NCBI GenBank assembly: GCA_021647945.1
Contig: JAKITT010000005.1
Coordinates: 1-64,000, forward strand
Length of the DNA stretch: 64,000 nucleotides
DNA from: Candidatus Polarisedimenticolaceae bacterium
GTDB lineage: Bacteria > Pseudomonadota > Gammaproteobacteria > Chromatiales > Chromatiaceae
Direction of reading: 5' to 3'
The stretch's first letter is position 1. Every line of letters starts with the position of its first letter. Shown here one piece after another: positions 29,785 through 40,100 of the stretch. Both the position numbers and the translations under genes were made by a program. The notes under the pieces were generated by a model, which saw only the letters and a program-made list of their open reading frames with translations, made no database searches and was not told the DNA's origin.

Positions 29785-30690
29785 ATGCTTAACTCTTTGC
29801 GTACTTTAGCGGATCAAATCAATGAATCGGGAACAATAAAATCCCGCAGCCCACTTCTGGCACTGCTGATCTCAGTGTTTCCTGGGCTTGGTCAACACTA
29901 CGCGGGCTTCATTTTACGTGGCATTGTGCTCTATGTGGCTCTCATCATCATCTCTTGGCTCGCTGCTGTCGCTTTTATGTCCGTTGACAGTCGACTCAGC
30001 ACACTCTTCTTAGCCATTCCAATGCTCAGTGCCATCCTCATCGCACTTGATGCATGGGCCTGCGCCGCGAAACAGGAGAGTAATTATCGTCTCAAGTGGT
30101 TTAACCAAGCATGGATCTATATTGCTGTTACTCTATTTTTGATGGTTACCATCAACCCCGCCATGGATCTTCTGGTCGGTAAGCACGTCGTAAGGGCCTA
30201 CTATATCGATAACGACAGTATGTCGCCCACCGTTCTCAATCATGACATCCTGCTAATCAATCACCTCACCACCCCAGGCCGAGGTGATCTGGCGATCATC
30301 AACTTCTCCCAAACAGAAAAGCCATCTGGCCTAACCAAAGTGATGGATGGTCAGTTGATCCGTAGAGTAATTGCTGTCGCTGGAGACCGTGTCGAGATCA
30401 AAGGCCAAAAACTCTATATCAATGACCTACCTCTGGATGAACCCTATATAGGCCATGACAATCGCTTCCAACCAACCACCTTCGGCAATAACAATCTGGA
30501 TATGGCAGCAATAGAGGTACCTGACAATGCGGTTTATATCCTCGCCGACAACCGTAGCGCTGGACTAGATAGCCGTGTACTCGGCACTATCAACAGTGAT
30601 CTTATCGATGGCAAAGTGACCAAGGTGTTCTGGTCATGGAACTTAGACGAGGGACACTTCCAATGGAATAGAACGGCCTTGGGGTTATAG
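29785..30690 (+). CDS. lepB: Signal peptidase I with N-terminal multi-helix extension
   Basis: A 301-residue S26A-family peptidase. The first 140 residues contain about four hydrophobic segments (LLALLISVFPGLGQHYAGF, IVLYVALIIISWLAAVAFM and others), more than the two helices usual in LepB. The catalytic Ser is in DNDSMSPTVLNHDILL, the Lys in LIRRVIAVAGDRVEIKG, and the third box reads LADNRSAGLDSRVLG. It would cleave signal peptides on the periplasmic side. Its place between cytochrome genes hints at a dedicated role for secreted cytochromes, but that is inference. The gap upstream (29536-29784) shows no feature I can support. Confidence 0.88.
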   Translation: MLNSLRTLADQINESGTIKSRSPLLALLISVFPGLGQHYAGFILRGIVLYVALIIISWLAAVAFMSVDSRLSTLFLAIPMLSAILIALDAWACAAKQESNYRLKWFNQAWIYIAVTLFLMVTINPAMDLLVGKHVVRAYYIDNDSMSPTVLNHDILLINHLTTPGRGDLAIINFSQTEKPSGLTKVMDGQLIRRVIAVAGDRVEIKGQKLYINDLPLDEPYIGHDNRFQPTTFGNNNLDMAAIEVPDNAVYILADNRSAGLDSRVLGTINSDLIDGKVTKVFWSWNLDEGHFQWNRTALGL

Positions 30691-30707
30691 GATTCCGAAG
30701 AACTTGC

Positions 30708-31817
30708 TTACTGGAGCAAAGTAACACTACCATCTTGGGTCACGACAACAATTTTTCCATCAACAATGGCAGGCTGCGACCAAATAGAGCCGCTCATATA
30801 CTCCTCCCAAAGAAGCTTGTGCTGCTTTAGATCAACACCGATCAGACGTCCCGTTAGCGTTCCCAACACGCCAACCCCGTTGGCATCCACACTAAACCCG
30901 TGGCGAACGCCTTCATTCAGTGCCTGTTGCCAGAGGATTTTTCCCCACTTCTTATCAAGCCCATAAAGCGTCCCACGCCGACTGACCACCGCCAGTACAC
31001 CATCTATCAATACGGGGGAACCCTGCGGCCAATCATCCAGTTTTGTTGTCCACTCTATTTCGCCACTATCTGCCTGAATAGCATAAACATTACGGTCATA
31101 TACACCGAGATAAATCATCCCCTCGTCCAACATTGCAGCACCATAAACCGCCGAGCCCAGCACGCTCCTCCAGACAACCTTACCATCCTCTCTGTTAACG
31201 GCGTGCAAAACACCACTCTTAGTACTGAAGTAGACACGCTGGTCATCTACGGAGGGAGATGTATAGATGCCGCCATATTTATAATCCTTAGTTTGATACT
31301 TCCATATGAGTTTGCCGTCACTCAAATTCAGCGCATAGAGGTAGAGGTCATTGGAACCGATATAGATAACATCATCAACAATGACAGGAGAGGAGAGGAT
31401 CGTACCGCCAGTTTTTACCTGCCAAATCTCTTTACCACTCTCGGCATCAAGCGCAGTAATCACGCCATCTTTTGCTCCAACAATAACTACACCAGCAGCT
31501 AAAGCTGGCGTAGCAGAAATTGGCGCACTAAGCTTCGCCACCCACTTAACCCCCCCATCTTTGAGCTTGATAGCAGAAATTTTTGCATCGTGAGCAGCAA
31601 TATAAATTAGCCCGGCCGAGATAACAGGGGAAGCGAAGACCGCTGCACGGTCAACCTCAAGCTGCCATTTAATCGCCGGATTTTTTGTTAATTTTGAGGT
31701 CGATTGTGAACGATGATCAGCTGTGGAATTAATGTTCTTCCACTCATCTGCAAAACCCACACTTATGGTGTTGATTGAGATAAACAGAAAAATAGCGATA
31801 TGAAGTTGAAGCGACAT
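30708..31817 (-). CDS. Exported PQQ-type (BamB-like) beta-propeller protein
   Basis: About 369 residues with a signal peptide (LHIAIFLFISINTISVGFA), then seven or so repeats of the PQQ-blade pattern (GKEIWQVKTGG, DGKLIWKYQT, DGKVVWRSVLG, GEIEWTTKLDD, KILWQQAL). The ligands for a PQQ dehydrogenase are not evident, so this is probably a structural or scaffolding propeller like BamB. It lies directly downstream of the outer-membrane beta-barrel gene on the same strand, and a paralogue lies at 42248. A role in assembling or docking the cytochrome conduit is a reasonable guess. Confidence 0.85.
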   Translation of the reverse strand: MSLQLHIAIFLFISINTISVGFADEWKNINSTADHRSQSTSKLTKNPAIKWQLEVDRAAVFASPVISAGLIYIAAHDAKISAIKLKDGGVKWVAKLSAPISATPALAAGVVIVGAKDGVITALDAESGKEIWQVKTGGTILSSPVIVDDVIYIGSNDLYLYALNLSDGKLIWKYQTKDYKYGGIYTSPSVDDQRVYFSTKSGVLHAVNREDGKVVWRSVLGSAVYGAAMLDEGMIYLGVYDRNVYAIQADSGEIEWTTKLDDWPQGSPVLIDGVLAVVSRRGTLYGLDKKWGKILWQQALNEGVRHGFSVDANGVGVLGTLTGRLIGVDLKQHKLLWEEYMSGSIWSQPAIVDGKIVVVTQDGSVTLLQ

Positions 31818-31905
31818 TCTCAATAGACCTGCTAATCACTATAAAATAGAAACTGTTGTTACAAGCATACTCAATGCTCACCACAACACAAATTAGTATC
31901 TATCT

Positions 31906-33690
31906 TTAGAACCTGACACCAAAATATCGCTGTATCTCGATCGTAATTGTCTGATTCTCATAATCATCAGACCCACCGGTACTGCTATTTGAGTAGGCGT
32001 ATTTGAACGAAGAGACCCATCTGCCCAGTTTATAATCAAGATTAAAATCAGTATCGTATCTTTTATCACGATCCATTTGACTACCATAGCGCTCCACGTA
32101 CTTTGCATTTGCGCGAAAGCGCAGGTTTCTCAAACCAAATGGAGATGTATTATAAGTAAGTCGTGCCGTTTTTGACTTATTCTCATTAGAGGGACCGCCT
32201 GAAGTTGTGTTGTCACTCTCTGCGTAACCAGCTGATGCAATGAGTGATGAATAGACAGCTAGCCTATGTGTCCAGCCTACGTTAGTACTTGTAGAGCTGG
32301 CCTCTCTCTCTACCTTAACACCAGTGATCGAATCACCTTCAGAATCAGAATCAGAACGTTGCTTATAATTTACGGTGAGTTCTACATCATCTCGAATTGA
32401 AAAGCGGCTTTTCGCCCGATACAACAAACCATGGCTCATACTCGTCCGAGTTTTTCCATCAGAATAGCCAAAACTGTACGATATACCATCCCTCCACAAA
32501 GGAGATACACTTTGACTTAAACCAATACCAAAGCCATGACTTACTGTATAACCATCAGATGATTCACTAAGCACAGAGCCAATACCTAACGAATAACTTG
32601 AGGAGAGGTCATATATCCCCCACCGCTGCCCATAAGATAGACCGCCAGCTGCACTTGAGGCAACTTCACCGGAGCCCGCTGCTGATGAAGATGACGTTAT
32701 TGATAGCGAAGCATTTGAATTCCATCGCTCTGAAATTCTGTAATTCATAGAAGCACTGCCAGATGCTGAATTACTGTCATATGAATCTGACGTTGAAGCA
32801 CTTACAGATAAACCATAGTTGGTGTTAAACGCCTCTGTCATCCTTACGCTCAAGCTAGACGAAGCACGCAGTGATTGCATAGAGAGTTGCCGCCCTCCTC
32901 TGTCATCCAGCCTGTTAAAGTAGGATCCTTCTGCGGTTAGACCTATTTCAGGCGTTAAGTTAGTTCTATTATTTATGTACAAGCGGTGTTCTGATGATTG
33001 GCTATCACCCACTCTATTCTCTTTATTATCAAAATGGTAACCATAATTCAGATCAGCCCCGACACGATGACGCTTCGACTTGAACCTACGCTTGCCGATA
33101 ACCTTAAAGGAGTGATCTAATTGCTCTCTATCTGTCGACTCACCGGTCGATACAGCCTTTCTCATTCCATAGGTAAATCGAAGAGCTCCCAAAGTGCGCT
33201 GACTAAGCCCCCAGCGCATTCCAAGAACATCGCTAACGAGCTCATACGTAGGCGCGTAACTAGAGCTAACTGTCGTCACCGAATGATTCATATGCAAGAC
33301 AAAGGGATTTCTGCGTTTAGGCAGCCATGTAGTATAGAGACTATATTGAAGCGACCTAGGCCGCGAACTAACCTCGCTCCCTGTACTGTTTTCTGCCTGT
33401 CTGAAATTTAAACCCGCTGTAAACACCATAAAGCGCGGGTCCCATACGAAGCCCTTTATGCGGTTATTTATAATTGTGCTAAAGCTTTTGCTCTTTATCA
33501 CACTGGATTGATTCCCACTGCGACGATCTATCTGCCTGAGCGTCACTGAACCCGTAAAAGAGAAACTTCCTCTCGTGTACTCTCTGATCGACAGCGCACT
33601 TACATTTTGAGGAAAAAGAGTTATTAATAAAAGTGCCAGCAGGCCTATAATAACTACTCGCTCATACTTAGGCATCTCAATCATGAGCAT
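31906..33690 (-). CDS. Outer-membrane beta-barrel protein, candidate conduit porin
   Basis: About 594 residues. The ATG at 33690 follows GGGGAAT and leads straight into a signal peptide (VVIIGLLALLLITLFPQNVSA). The mature part is almost entirely alternating polar/aromatic strands (for example SLSYGQRWGIYDLSSSYSLG, GISYSFGYSDGKTRTSMSHG). It ends IEIQRYFGVRF, with the terminal Phe typical of BAM substrates. No cysteine-rich or TonB plug part is seen. Size and context (between a PQQ propeller and a multiheme cytochrome) fit an MtrB/OmbB-like barrel that sheathes cytochromes, but I cannot show homology to those families. Confidence 0.75.
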   Translation of the reverse strand: MLMIEMPKYERVVIIGLLALLLITLFPQNVSALSIREYTRGSFSFTGSVTLRQIDRRSGNQSSVIKSKSFSTIINNRIKGFVWDPRFMVFTAGLNFRQAENSTGSEVSSRPRSLQYSLYTTWLPKRRNPFVLHMNHSVTTVSSSYAPTYELVSDVLGMRWGLSQRTLGALRFTYGMRKAVSTGESTDREQLDHSFKVIGKRRFKSKRHRVGADLNYGYHFDNKENRVGDSQSSEHRLYINNRTNLTPEIGLTAEGSYFNRLDDRGGRQLSMQSLRASSSLSVRMTEAFNTNYGLSVSASTSDSYDSNSASGSASMNYRISERWNSNASLSITSSSSAAGSGEVASSAAGGLSYGQRWGIYDLSSSYSLGIGSVLSESSDGYTVSHGFGIGLSQSVSPLWRDGISYSFGYSDGKTRTSMSHGLLYRAKSRFSIRDDVELTVNYKQRSDSDSEGDSITGVKVEREASSTSTNVGWTHRLAVYSSLIASAGYAESDNTTSGGPSNENKSKTARLTYNTSPFGLRNLRFRANAKYVERYGSQMDRDKRYDTDFNLDYKLGRWVSSFKYAYSNSSTGGSDDYENQTITIEIQRYFGVRF

Positions 33691-33992
33691 TTTATTCCCC
33701 AATTTATTAACTAGGGAAGCATTTAGATGTCTGGAATGCATCAATAAATCGTCAAAACAGAGCTGGTGTAGTAACTTAATCAAAACATTTATTATCATAA
33801 TAATGATAAACGTTTCAGGCACTTAATGCATTAAACGCTTATCATGAGCCTGTTGCTGAACTGATTAATCACGAATGTAAATACAAATAGAAACATCGAT
33901 AAATATAACATTAACCGCACCCTATCCTCAATTAGGGTTTATATCCTGCCGACCCGGCCAACACTGTTTTTGAATAGTTTTAAGCCAACAAA

Positions 33993-34018
33993 AAAGGGGA
34001 GGTTTGCACCCCCCCTTT
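33993..34018 (-). terminator. Terminator after the tetraheme cytochrome gene
   Basis: On the minus strand AAAGGGGGGG-TGCAAA-CCTCCCCTTT forms a 10-base stem with one mismatch, followed by a run of Ts. It lies about 32 bases after the cytochrome stop and separates that gene from the beta-barrel gene. Confidence 0.8.
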
Positions 34019-34049
34019 CTCTTCAAGTAAGACTAGTCTGTTTTAGTGC

Positions 34050-34799
34050 TTACTTCTGATGACACATCAGACACAATGCACTGCCGTCCATAGACATACG
34101 CAAGAATGGCTGTTCACCATCGGTATCATTGTGTGGATCATGGCACGATGGGCACTGAATATAACCCGCAAACAACTTAACATTAGTCAGAGATGAAGCT
34201 TCTCTCAGACCACCATTGTCGGCACCATCCATTGATTGTGCTTCTATATAGCTAAAGTTAACAGGATGGTCATTTTCCAGAGTCCCGTCTGAGAAGAGAT
34301 TGGTTGACCAATCAGCCCCCAAACCTCTACCTGCCCCGACCGCATCGCCACCCGTCATAGTGATGATAGGGTTGCCATTTGATGGATTGTTGACCGCATT
34401 GATCGCAATGGTACCATCATGACAAGAGAGACAGAGGTTACTGGTCACTGCTGTCGCTGCAGTCACACCACCCAGATCTGCTATGCTAAGACCTTGATCG
34501 CCAGTTTGCGAGCCATCACCGAAGGTAGGGCTGGTGTATACCCCGTAAGACGCTACTGTTGAGAGATCATGATTCCATAGTGGAATCACGTCATTTTTGA
34601 TCGCGTTATGCGGGGTGTGACAGTAGATACAAATTTCAGGATTGTCAGTTGAATAGATTCTATTCGCACCATTCACACCAGTAATTGGCTGGCCTATAGA
34701 ACTCAGATTATGCTTGGTGTTTGTAATACTAGCTGATGCCTGAAACGACAGGCCCAGAATCGCTGCGGTCACCGCAACTGTAAAAATTGATTTATTCAT
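34050..34799 (-). CDS. Secreted tetraheme cytochrome c (TKHNLS family)
   Basis: 249 residues with a signal peptide (VAVTAAILGLSFQASA). Four heme sites are seen: CIYCH, CLSCH, CPSCH and CLMCH. The opening (TKHNLSSIG, then EICIYCHTPHNA, LWNH, LCLSCHDGT) is shared with the N terminus of the 11-heme protein at 59422, so the two belong to one family. The ATG at 34799 follows GGAGGG; a longer frame to 34826 is less likely. It is probably periplasmic or at the outer membrane, downstream of the NHL lipoprotein gene and upstream of the barrel gene. Confidence 0.9.
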   Translation of the reverse strand: MNKSIFTVAVTAAILGLSFQASASITNTKHNLSSIGQPITGVNGANRIYSTDNPEICIYCHTPHNAIKNDVIPLWNHDLSTVASYGVYTSPTFGDGSQTGDQGLSIADLGGVTAATAVTSNLCLSCHDGTIAINAVNNPSNGNPIITMTGGDAVGAGRGLGADWSTNLFSDGTLENDHPVNFSYIEAQSMDGADNGGLREASSLTNVKLFAGYIQCPSCHDPHNDTDGEQPFLRMSMDGSALCLMCHQK

Positions 34800-34997
34800 A
34801 ATAATACCCTCCAGGGTCTCCTCCAAATATTTAGATTCAAGTCATGGTAGTGCGCATTAATTTATTATCTTTAGCGCCTTTTGCCCACGTCTCGAACCAA
34901 AGACTCTCACATTTTTTTCGATGATTCAAGTATTTTAACCAGCCATCCAACTAAGCTGATCGACAATAAACACTCTCATTCGCCCTACAATATTAAA

Positions 34998-36101
34998 TTA
35001 TTTGCCTTCAGCAGACTTACCCTCAGCAGACTTACCCTCAGCAGCCTCACCTGCTTCCGCTTCCACCCCATCTTTAAGGTATTGAAAAATCTGGATACGT
35101 GCATTAATTGAGTCCGCAACATAAATTTTATCTTTTGCATCGATAAATATCCCTGTTGGCAGCCAAAACATGCCTGGACGCCTACCTAGCGCGCCAATAA
35201 AAAGCATCAATTTCCCCTCTTTATTGAATATCTGGTAGTTATTAAACGCCGCATCAAGTGCATAAAGATTCTCTTCGCTATCCAGTGCAATACCCTTAGG
35301 TCGTGCCAGTGAGCCATATGAATCGCCCAACTTGCCTACACTGCGGATAAACTCACCCTCAGGCGAGAAGACCTGAATACGAAAATTACCACTATCAACG
35401 ACATAAAGGTTGCTCTCTTTATCCAACGCTAAGCTAATGGGGAAATTCAGTTCACCGGGTGCACTCCCCCGCTCTCCCATTTCATCAATAAACTCACCAT
35501 CCAAGGTATAGATCAGGATGCGATGGCTCGGCGTATCACTGACATAAAAACGGTTGTTTTTCTCATCAATTACTAGCCCTGTTGGACGCTGTAACCCCTC
35601 GCCATCGCCCAACGTTAGCAGTGTCTTCCCCTCTTTTGAGTAAATATTTACCCGACCTGCAGCAGAATCAGTCACAAATATCCGCTCCTGACTATCGATA
35701 CGGACCTCAAGCGGAGTCGTCAACCCGCCCATCGCATCGGTAGGGAATGGGTAGACACTCTTTTTTTCAAAGTCAAACACTACCAGTGCATGTAATTTAG
35801 TATCTGTTACATACATCAGTTTTCCATCACGACTGGTTGTTACGCCATAAGGCTTCAATAACTGCAGCCCTTTCTGGTCGATTCCAAGCAGTGCTGCCTT
35901 AAAGCTGGTCGTGTCTGAAAAATCTGCTTGGCCTGAATATGAGTCAATATATCGTATTCTTGGCTGTTCTGGCGGCGCTGGCCAGAATAGATCAACCACC
36001 TCTTTTTTAGCTGGCCCACTGCTACAGCCAACTAACGTCAACGCACAAACAGATATAACAGCCCAACTCATTACACTAAAGACGCCTTTGCATCTTTGCA
36101 T
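34998..36101 (-). CDS. NHL-repeat beta-propeller lipoprotein
   Basis: About 367 residues. The start at 36101 follows AAGGTG. A lipobox ends the leader (VCALTLVGCSSG). The text after it, FWPAPPEQPRIRYIDSYSG, is typical of six-bladed NHL lipoproteins found with multiheme cytochromes in metal-reducing bacteria. NHL blades follow (RIFVTDSAAGRVNIYSKEG, NRFYVSDTPSHRILIYTLDG, NLYVVDSGNFRIQVFSPEG, KIYVADSINARIQIFQYL). The extreme C terminus is a tandem AEGKS repeat. The protein probably scaffolds or docks cytochromes at the membrane. It precedes the tetraheme gene; a decayed copy of the same pair lies at 61470. Confidence 0.88.
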   Translation of the reverse strand: MQRCKGVFSVMSWAVISVCALTLVGCSSGPAKKEVVDLFWPAPPEQPRIRYIDSYSGQADFSDTTSFKAALLGIDQKGLQLLKPYGVTTSRDGKLMYVTDTKLHALVVFDFEKKSVYPFPTDAMGGLTTPLEVRIDSQERIFVTDSAAGRVNIYSKEGKTLLTLGDGEGLQRPTGLVIDEKNNRFYVSDTPSHRILIYTLDGEFIDEMGERGSAPGELNFPISLALDKESNLYVVDSGNFRIQVFSPEGEFIRSVGKLGDSYGSLARPKGIALDSEENLYALDAAFNNYQIFNKEGKLMLFIGALGRRPGMFWLPTGIFIDAKDKIYVADSINARIQIFQYLKDGVEAEAGEAAEGKSAEGKSAEGK

Positions 36102-36469
36102 CGTATTCACCTTTTTTGTTCTAGTAAGCAATTTAACTCTCCGCAATTCAGTATTTAAAGTCTGATCACGAACTGACAACTGAAACCTTGTTTTGTTCTG
36201 AATTCTGGCAACAGAACTGAAGCATCCGGCCAATAGTACCCTAGCTCTTGCAACAGAAAAAGTGATGGATATTATTTTCATGCCGAACCACACAACATTT
36301 ACCCAAATTTCAGGAATCAGAATCAACAGCATTTCCAATAACCCTCCCTCTGCGTGATAATCACCCCATATTAATAATGAGGTATGGTTTTACCGCCATA
36401 CATTAAGGAACTTATCCAGCTTTCTGCTGGTCGCACTCACCATATAACATCAATAACCTGGAGTTTTTC
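36102..36469. other. 368-base divergent intergenic region
   Basis: Spacer between the NHL lipoprotein (minus) and the NrfJ-like protein (plus). An open frame continues from the lipoprotein gene to 36338 but has no signal or family match, and I take it as non-coding. I see no clear repeat or RNA. Confidence 0.45.
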
Positions 36470-37126
36470 ATGACGCCATTGATCACCCTCTCACTGCTCG
36501 CTGCAGCACTTACTTTATCTACCGCAGAGATCAGTGCAGGTGCGCCAATTGGACACCCTGAAGTCAATGAGGCTGATCGCGCGTTGCACTCAGCTGCAGC
36601 CAAATATCCCAATCAAGGCAAGGCGCTTGAGGTCTTCCAAGCTGGCGAATATACCTATATCAACATTGAGAAGGAGGAGGGGTCAGAGTGGATCGCCGTA
36701 GCCACGCTGAATGCAAGCAAAGGCGACATCATCAAGTACAGCAAAGGCTCGCTGATGAGTAATTTCCACAGCAAATCCCTGGATCGGACTTTTCCAGAGA
36801 TTCTTTTTTCAGGGGCGGCTGATTTCGTCAGTGGCAAACATCCATCAATGGCTGAAACAGCATCCATTTTGAACATTTCTGGTGATACAACCGAACTTTC
36901 CAATCAGGGTAAGGTTTTAAGCACCATACCCACCTCAATGTACACCTATATTGAGGTCTCTCATGATGGCGCAGAGCGCTGGCTGGCCGTTCCATCAGTC
37001 GAGTTAAAAGTAGGTGATGAGATCCAATACGGTGATGGCGCGGCTATGGCTGACTTCTACAGTAAATCGTTAGACCGAAAATTTTCAACTGTCTTCTTCA
37101 TCTCAAAGGTTGTCATCGTTAAATAA
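36470..37126 (+). CDS. Exported protein with two tandem NrfJ-like domains
   Basis: 218 residues with a short signal peptide (LITLSLLAAALTLSTA). Two similar domains follow, at about 50-115 and 147-212. Each runs GK-L-x(5)-YTYI-E/I, a WIAV or WLAV strand, KGD or VGDEI, a GS/AxMxxFxSKSLDR box (SNFHSKSLDR and ADFYSKSLDR), then F. This pattern matches small periplasmic NrfJ-related domains that accompany c-type cytochromes. Function is unknown; metal or heme-ligand binding has been suggested for relatives. It is the only plus-strand gene between 30.7 and 46.3 kb, so it is transcribed against the cytochrome genes on both sides. Confidence 0.7.
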   Translation: MTPLITLSLLAAALTLSTAEISAGAPIGHPEVNEADRALHSAAAKYPNQGKALEVFQAGEYTYINIEKEEGSEWIAVATLNASKGDIIKYSKGSLMSNFHSKSLDRTFPEILFSGAADFVSGKHPSMAETASILNISGDTTELSNQGKVLSTIPTSMYTYIEVSHDGAERWLAVPSVELKVGDEIQYGDGAAMADFYSKSLDRKFSTVFFISKVVIVK

Positions 37127-37170
37127 TAGAGTTTCATTGGGCAAGGATGCCCCCTCCCCCAAGCAGAACA

Positions 37171-40100
37171 TTAATTCCAAGGCCTGAGGCGTCGCCTACT
37201 CTTCTTATCGCTTCGTTCCGAATGGAAATATTTATAGCGTCGTAGACTCTCGATCCCATGGCAGTCACTACAGACGTTGCGCGCACTCTTAAAGCGCAAG
37301 AAGCTACTGCGGTTATTTCCTTCCAACTGCCTGCCCGGCCCCTGCCGATCATTCTCCGGCGTCCATGAATGCGGGTTATGGCATGTTGGACAGGTGATAA
37401 TACCGGCATTACTTTTTTGCCCACTCGGATCATAGAGAGGAACATAGTTCTTTGATTTTTTTCTTGTTGCCTCACCGACAAGCACCGTTTCAGGATGACT
37501 AAACTCCTCTACGATTTTGTCATGCCCTACTCTGCCTTCATCATGACAATCAAGACAGAGCCGCTCAGGCAGCATCTCGCTCTTGTCACTCAACCCTCTT
37601 GCCCATAGCTGATAACCGCCTTCCATCGAGTCATGCGGTACATGACAAGCACTACAGACACCGCTCTCTCCCACAGTCTGTTTCAGGCGATTCTTCTCTT
37701 CTTGACCAGTGATACGCATGTCATGTTCGGTATTTACCACGTTGGCCTTTTGCGTATGGCACGTCACACATAGACCCGATGTCGGAAGATTTGATCTCCG
37801 AAGAAAACTATTACTGCCATCTCCCTCTAAATTCTTACTCGCCCTGGGCGCCCCTTTTTCAGGGTCCCATCGGTGAGGGTTGTGGCAGGTAGAACATGTA
37901 ATATCACCTTCTGGTGAACGTTCACCCTCATTGGTAAATAGTGGTAACTCTGTATCAATTTTACCCTTGCCATAAAATCTTGCCGTCTCCAGCTTTAGTG
38001 TCGCCTTTGCCTCTGAGACCTTTTTATTCATCGGGTGTTTAGGGCCGTGCAATCTCTTTTTCGAGGCTGATTTTCGCCTCGCGTGACAACCATTACAAAG
38101 CGCCTCATTTCTATTTTTTCCGGAACCTACACCTCGACTCCATAGTCCATCACCCCAAGCGTTATGTACCATGTGGCACGCCCCACAAACGCCGGTTTCA
38201 TCGGCCGTTAACCGTTCCATATTAATCTCACGGGGTGCTGAAACGCGCAGATCATGATCGGAGCCAAGAATCATCGCATTCACTTCATGGCACGTTGCAC
38301 ACAGCGTTGCATCATCATCGTTGGCTTGTCGTAAAAAGCTATTGAAACGATCGCCCTCAATCTTTTTCTCACCTGGGCCGCGTTCCGAGCCGGGTGACCA
38401 GCTATGCAGATCATGGCAGGTGGCGCATGAAACCCCGCCTTGCCGGCTTCTTCGACCATTTTTCTCATAGAGAGGCAGCGTATGCTCTTTGCCCACTTTA
38501 AATATTGGTACACCACCCATCGGGTGTGACTCATCCCCCGTCATCTTCTCTTCAGCGAGATGCCCTCGACTATGGCAGGCGTTACACATCTGCTCAATGA
38601 CATCTTCACCAACGCCGAGGTTACGTCCCCACAACTTATCACCATCAGCATTATGAATGAGGTGACATGCCCCACACACGCCTGATCGCTCAACCCCCTG
38701 ACCATGGCTGTTTTTTGATCTATCCGCTTCCAAGCTGAGGTCATGTTCAGTACCCAGAATGGCCCCCTGCTTCTGATGACATGATCGACACAACGCCTGC
38801 TGCTTGGTTTCGCTCTTTCTCAGAAAACTGCTGTTGCCGTCACCATCAACATCCTTCCCCCCGCGCTGATCTGACGCTACAGCCCAGAGGTGCGCATCAT
38901 GGCAGGTGGCACAAGAGACCTTGCCCGCCACATCGACATCACCTTCAACATTAAACAGCGGCAAGCCGCTCTTCTCGCTCACCGCTTGATCAACACCAAC
39001 ACCTGTTGGATGGCTATGCTCTCCAGTCAACGCCTCTTCCGCCATCTCACCTTTGGCATGACAACTGATACAGAGCTGATCTAAACTTTCACCCTCAACC
39101 TGCCTAGCCCACATCCTTGGGCCATACCCTTTATGCATAAAGTGACAGCTCTTACAAACACCTCCATTTGCCGCCGCCTCACCATCGGCAGATGGCTCTT
39201 TTGAGTTAAAGCGTGGGATATCATGTTTGGTGCGCAGGATGGTCTCTTTTGACGAGTGGCAGGTCATACAGAGCTTGTCACCACCATCGTTTACTACCAA
39301 TAGATGATTCTTTTTAGTGCCATTGTGTGGTGAATGGCAGGTTCGGCAGTTAACCTTTTTACCACCGCCTAAATAGGGTTCTTCACCATTATCCCACCGC
39401 GCGGGGAGCTTGGCATCGTCCGTAATATCAACATCTACCGGATGCGAATGGCGACGAAGCACTCCGTCACTGCTCATATCTGGCGAGAGTCCATGACAGG
39501 TCTCACACAGTTTCGACTGCGGCACCCCCTCTTCACTATTTGGAATGATCAGAAAGTTATCACCGGTGCTGCCATGTGCGGTGTGGCATGTTTCACAGAT
39601 GACTGTGTTCTTCACACCCACCTTGGCACCGGCATCTAGAATCTCTTGTGGCAATGCATCAAACTCAACATCAACTGGATGCATCCCCTCATCAGCGCCA
39701 TCATCTTTATCACGATGGCAACGCTTACACATGGATGAGCCTACATTGGCTTCACGCAAAAAAATGGCCGATGCCATATCGACACGCGTATCCACGCCAT
39801 GCGAGGTGTGACAGGTAGCACATGTCATTTTACCCTCGGCATCCAGCGGAAACTCTTCTGGTATGGTCACATTCTCAGAGGGTTTGATGCCTGACTTATG
39901 TTTGCTGGTCTCCCACACTCTAAAGCGAGAGTCGGCGATTGAGCCGTCATGACAGCTGTAACACATCATCTCATCAGCAGCGACACGCGCTTCTGGCATC
40001 TCCATCAGGAGATCTTTTTTCTCTTCATTGATGAAGTCATCCATCCAGCGAAGGTGACACATTGAACACTCTTTAGATGAGTTCTGACCACCTTCGGGCG

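Noticed and set aside
30900-31502. A 200-codon open frame on the plus strand
   Set aside because: It runs antisense inside the PQQ-propeller gene, has no family match, signal or ribosome-binding site, and the minus-strand frame shows clear repeats.
36102-36338. N-terminal extension of the NHL lipoprotein
   Set aside because: The lipoprotein leader and an AAGGTG site place the start at 36101; the extension looks non-coding.
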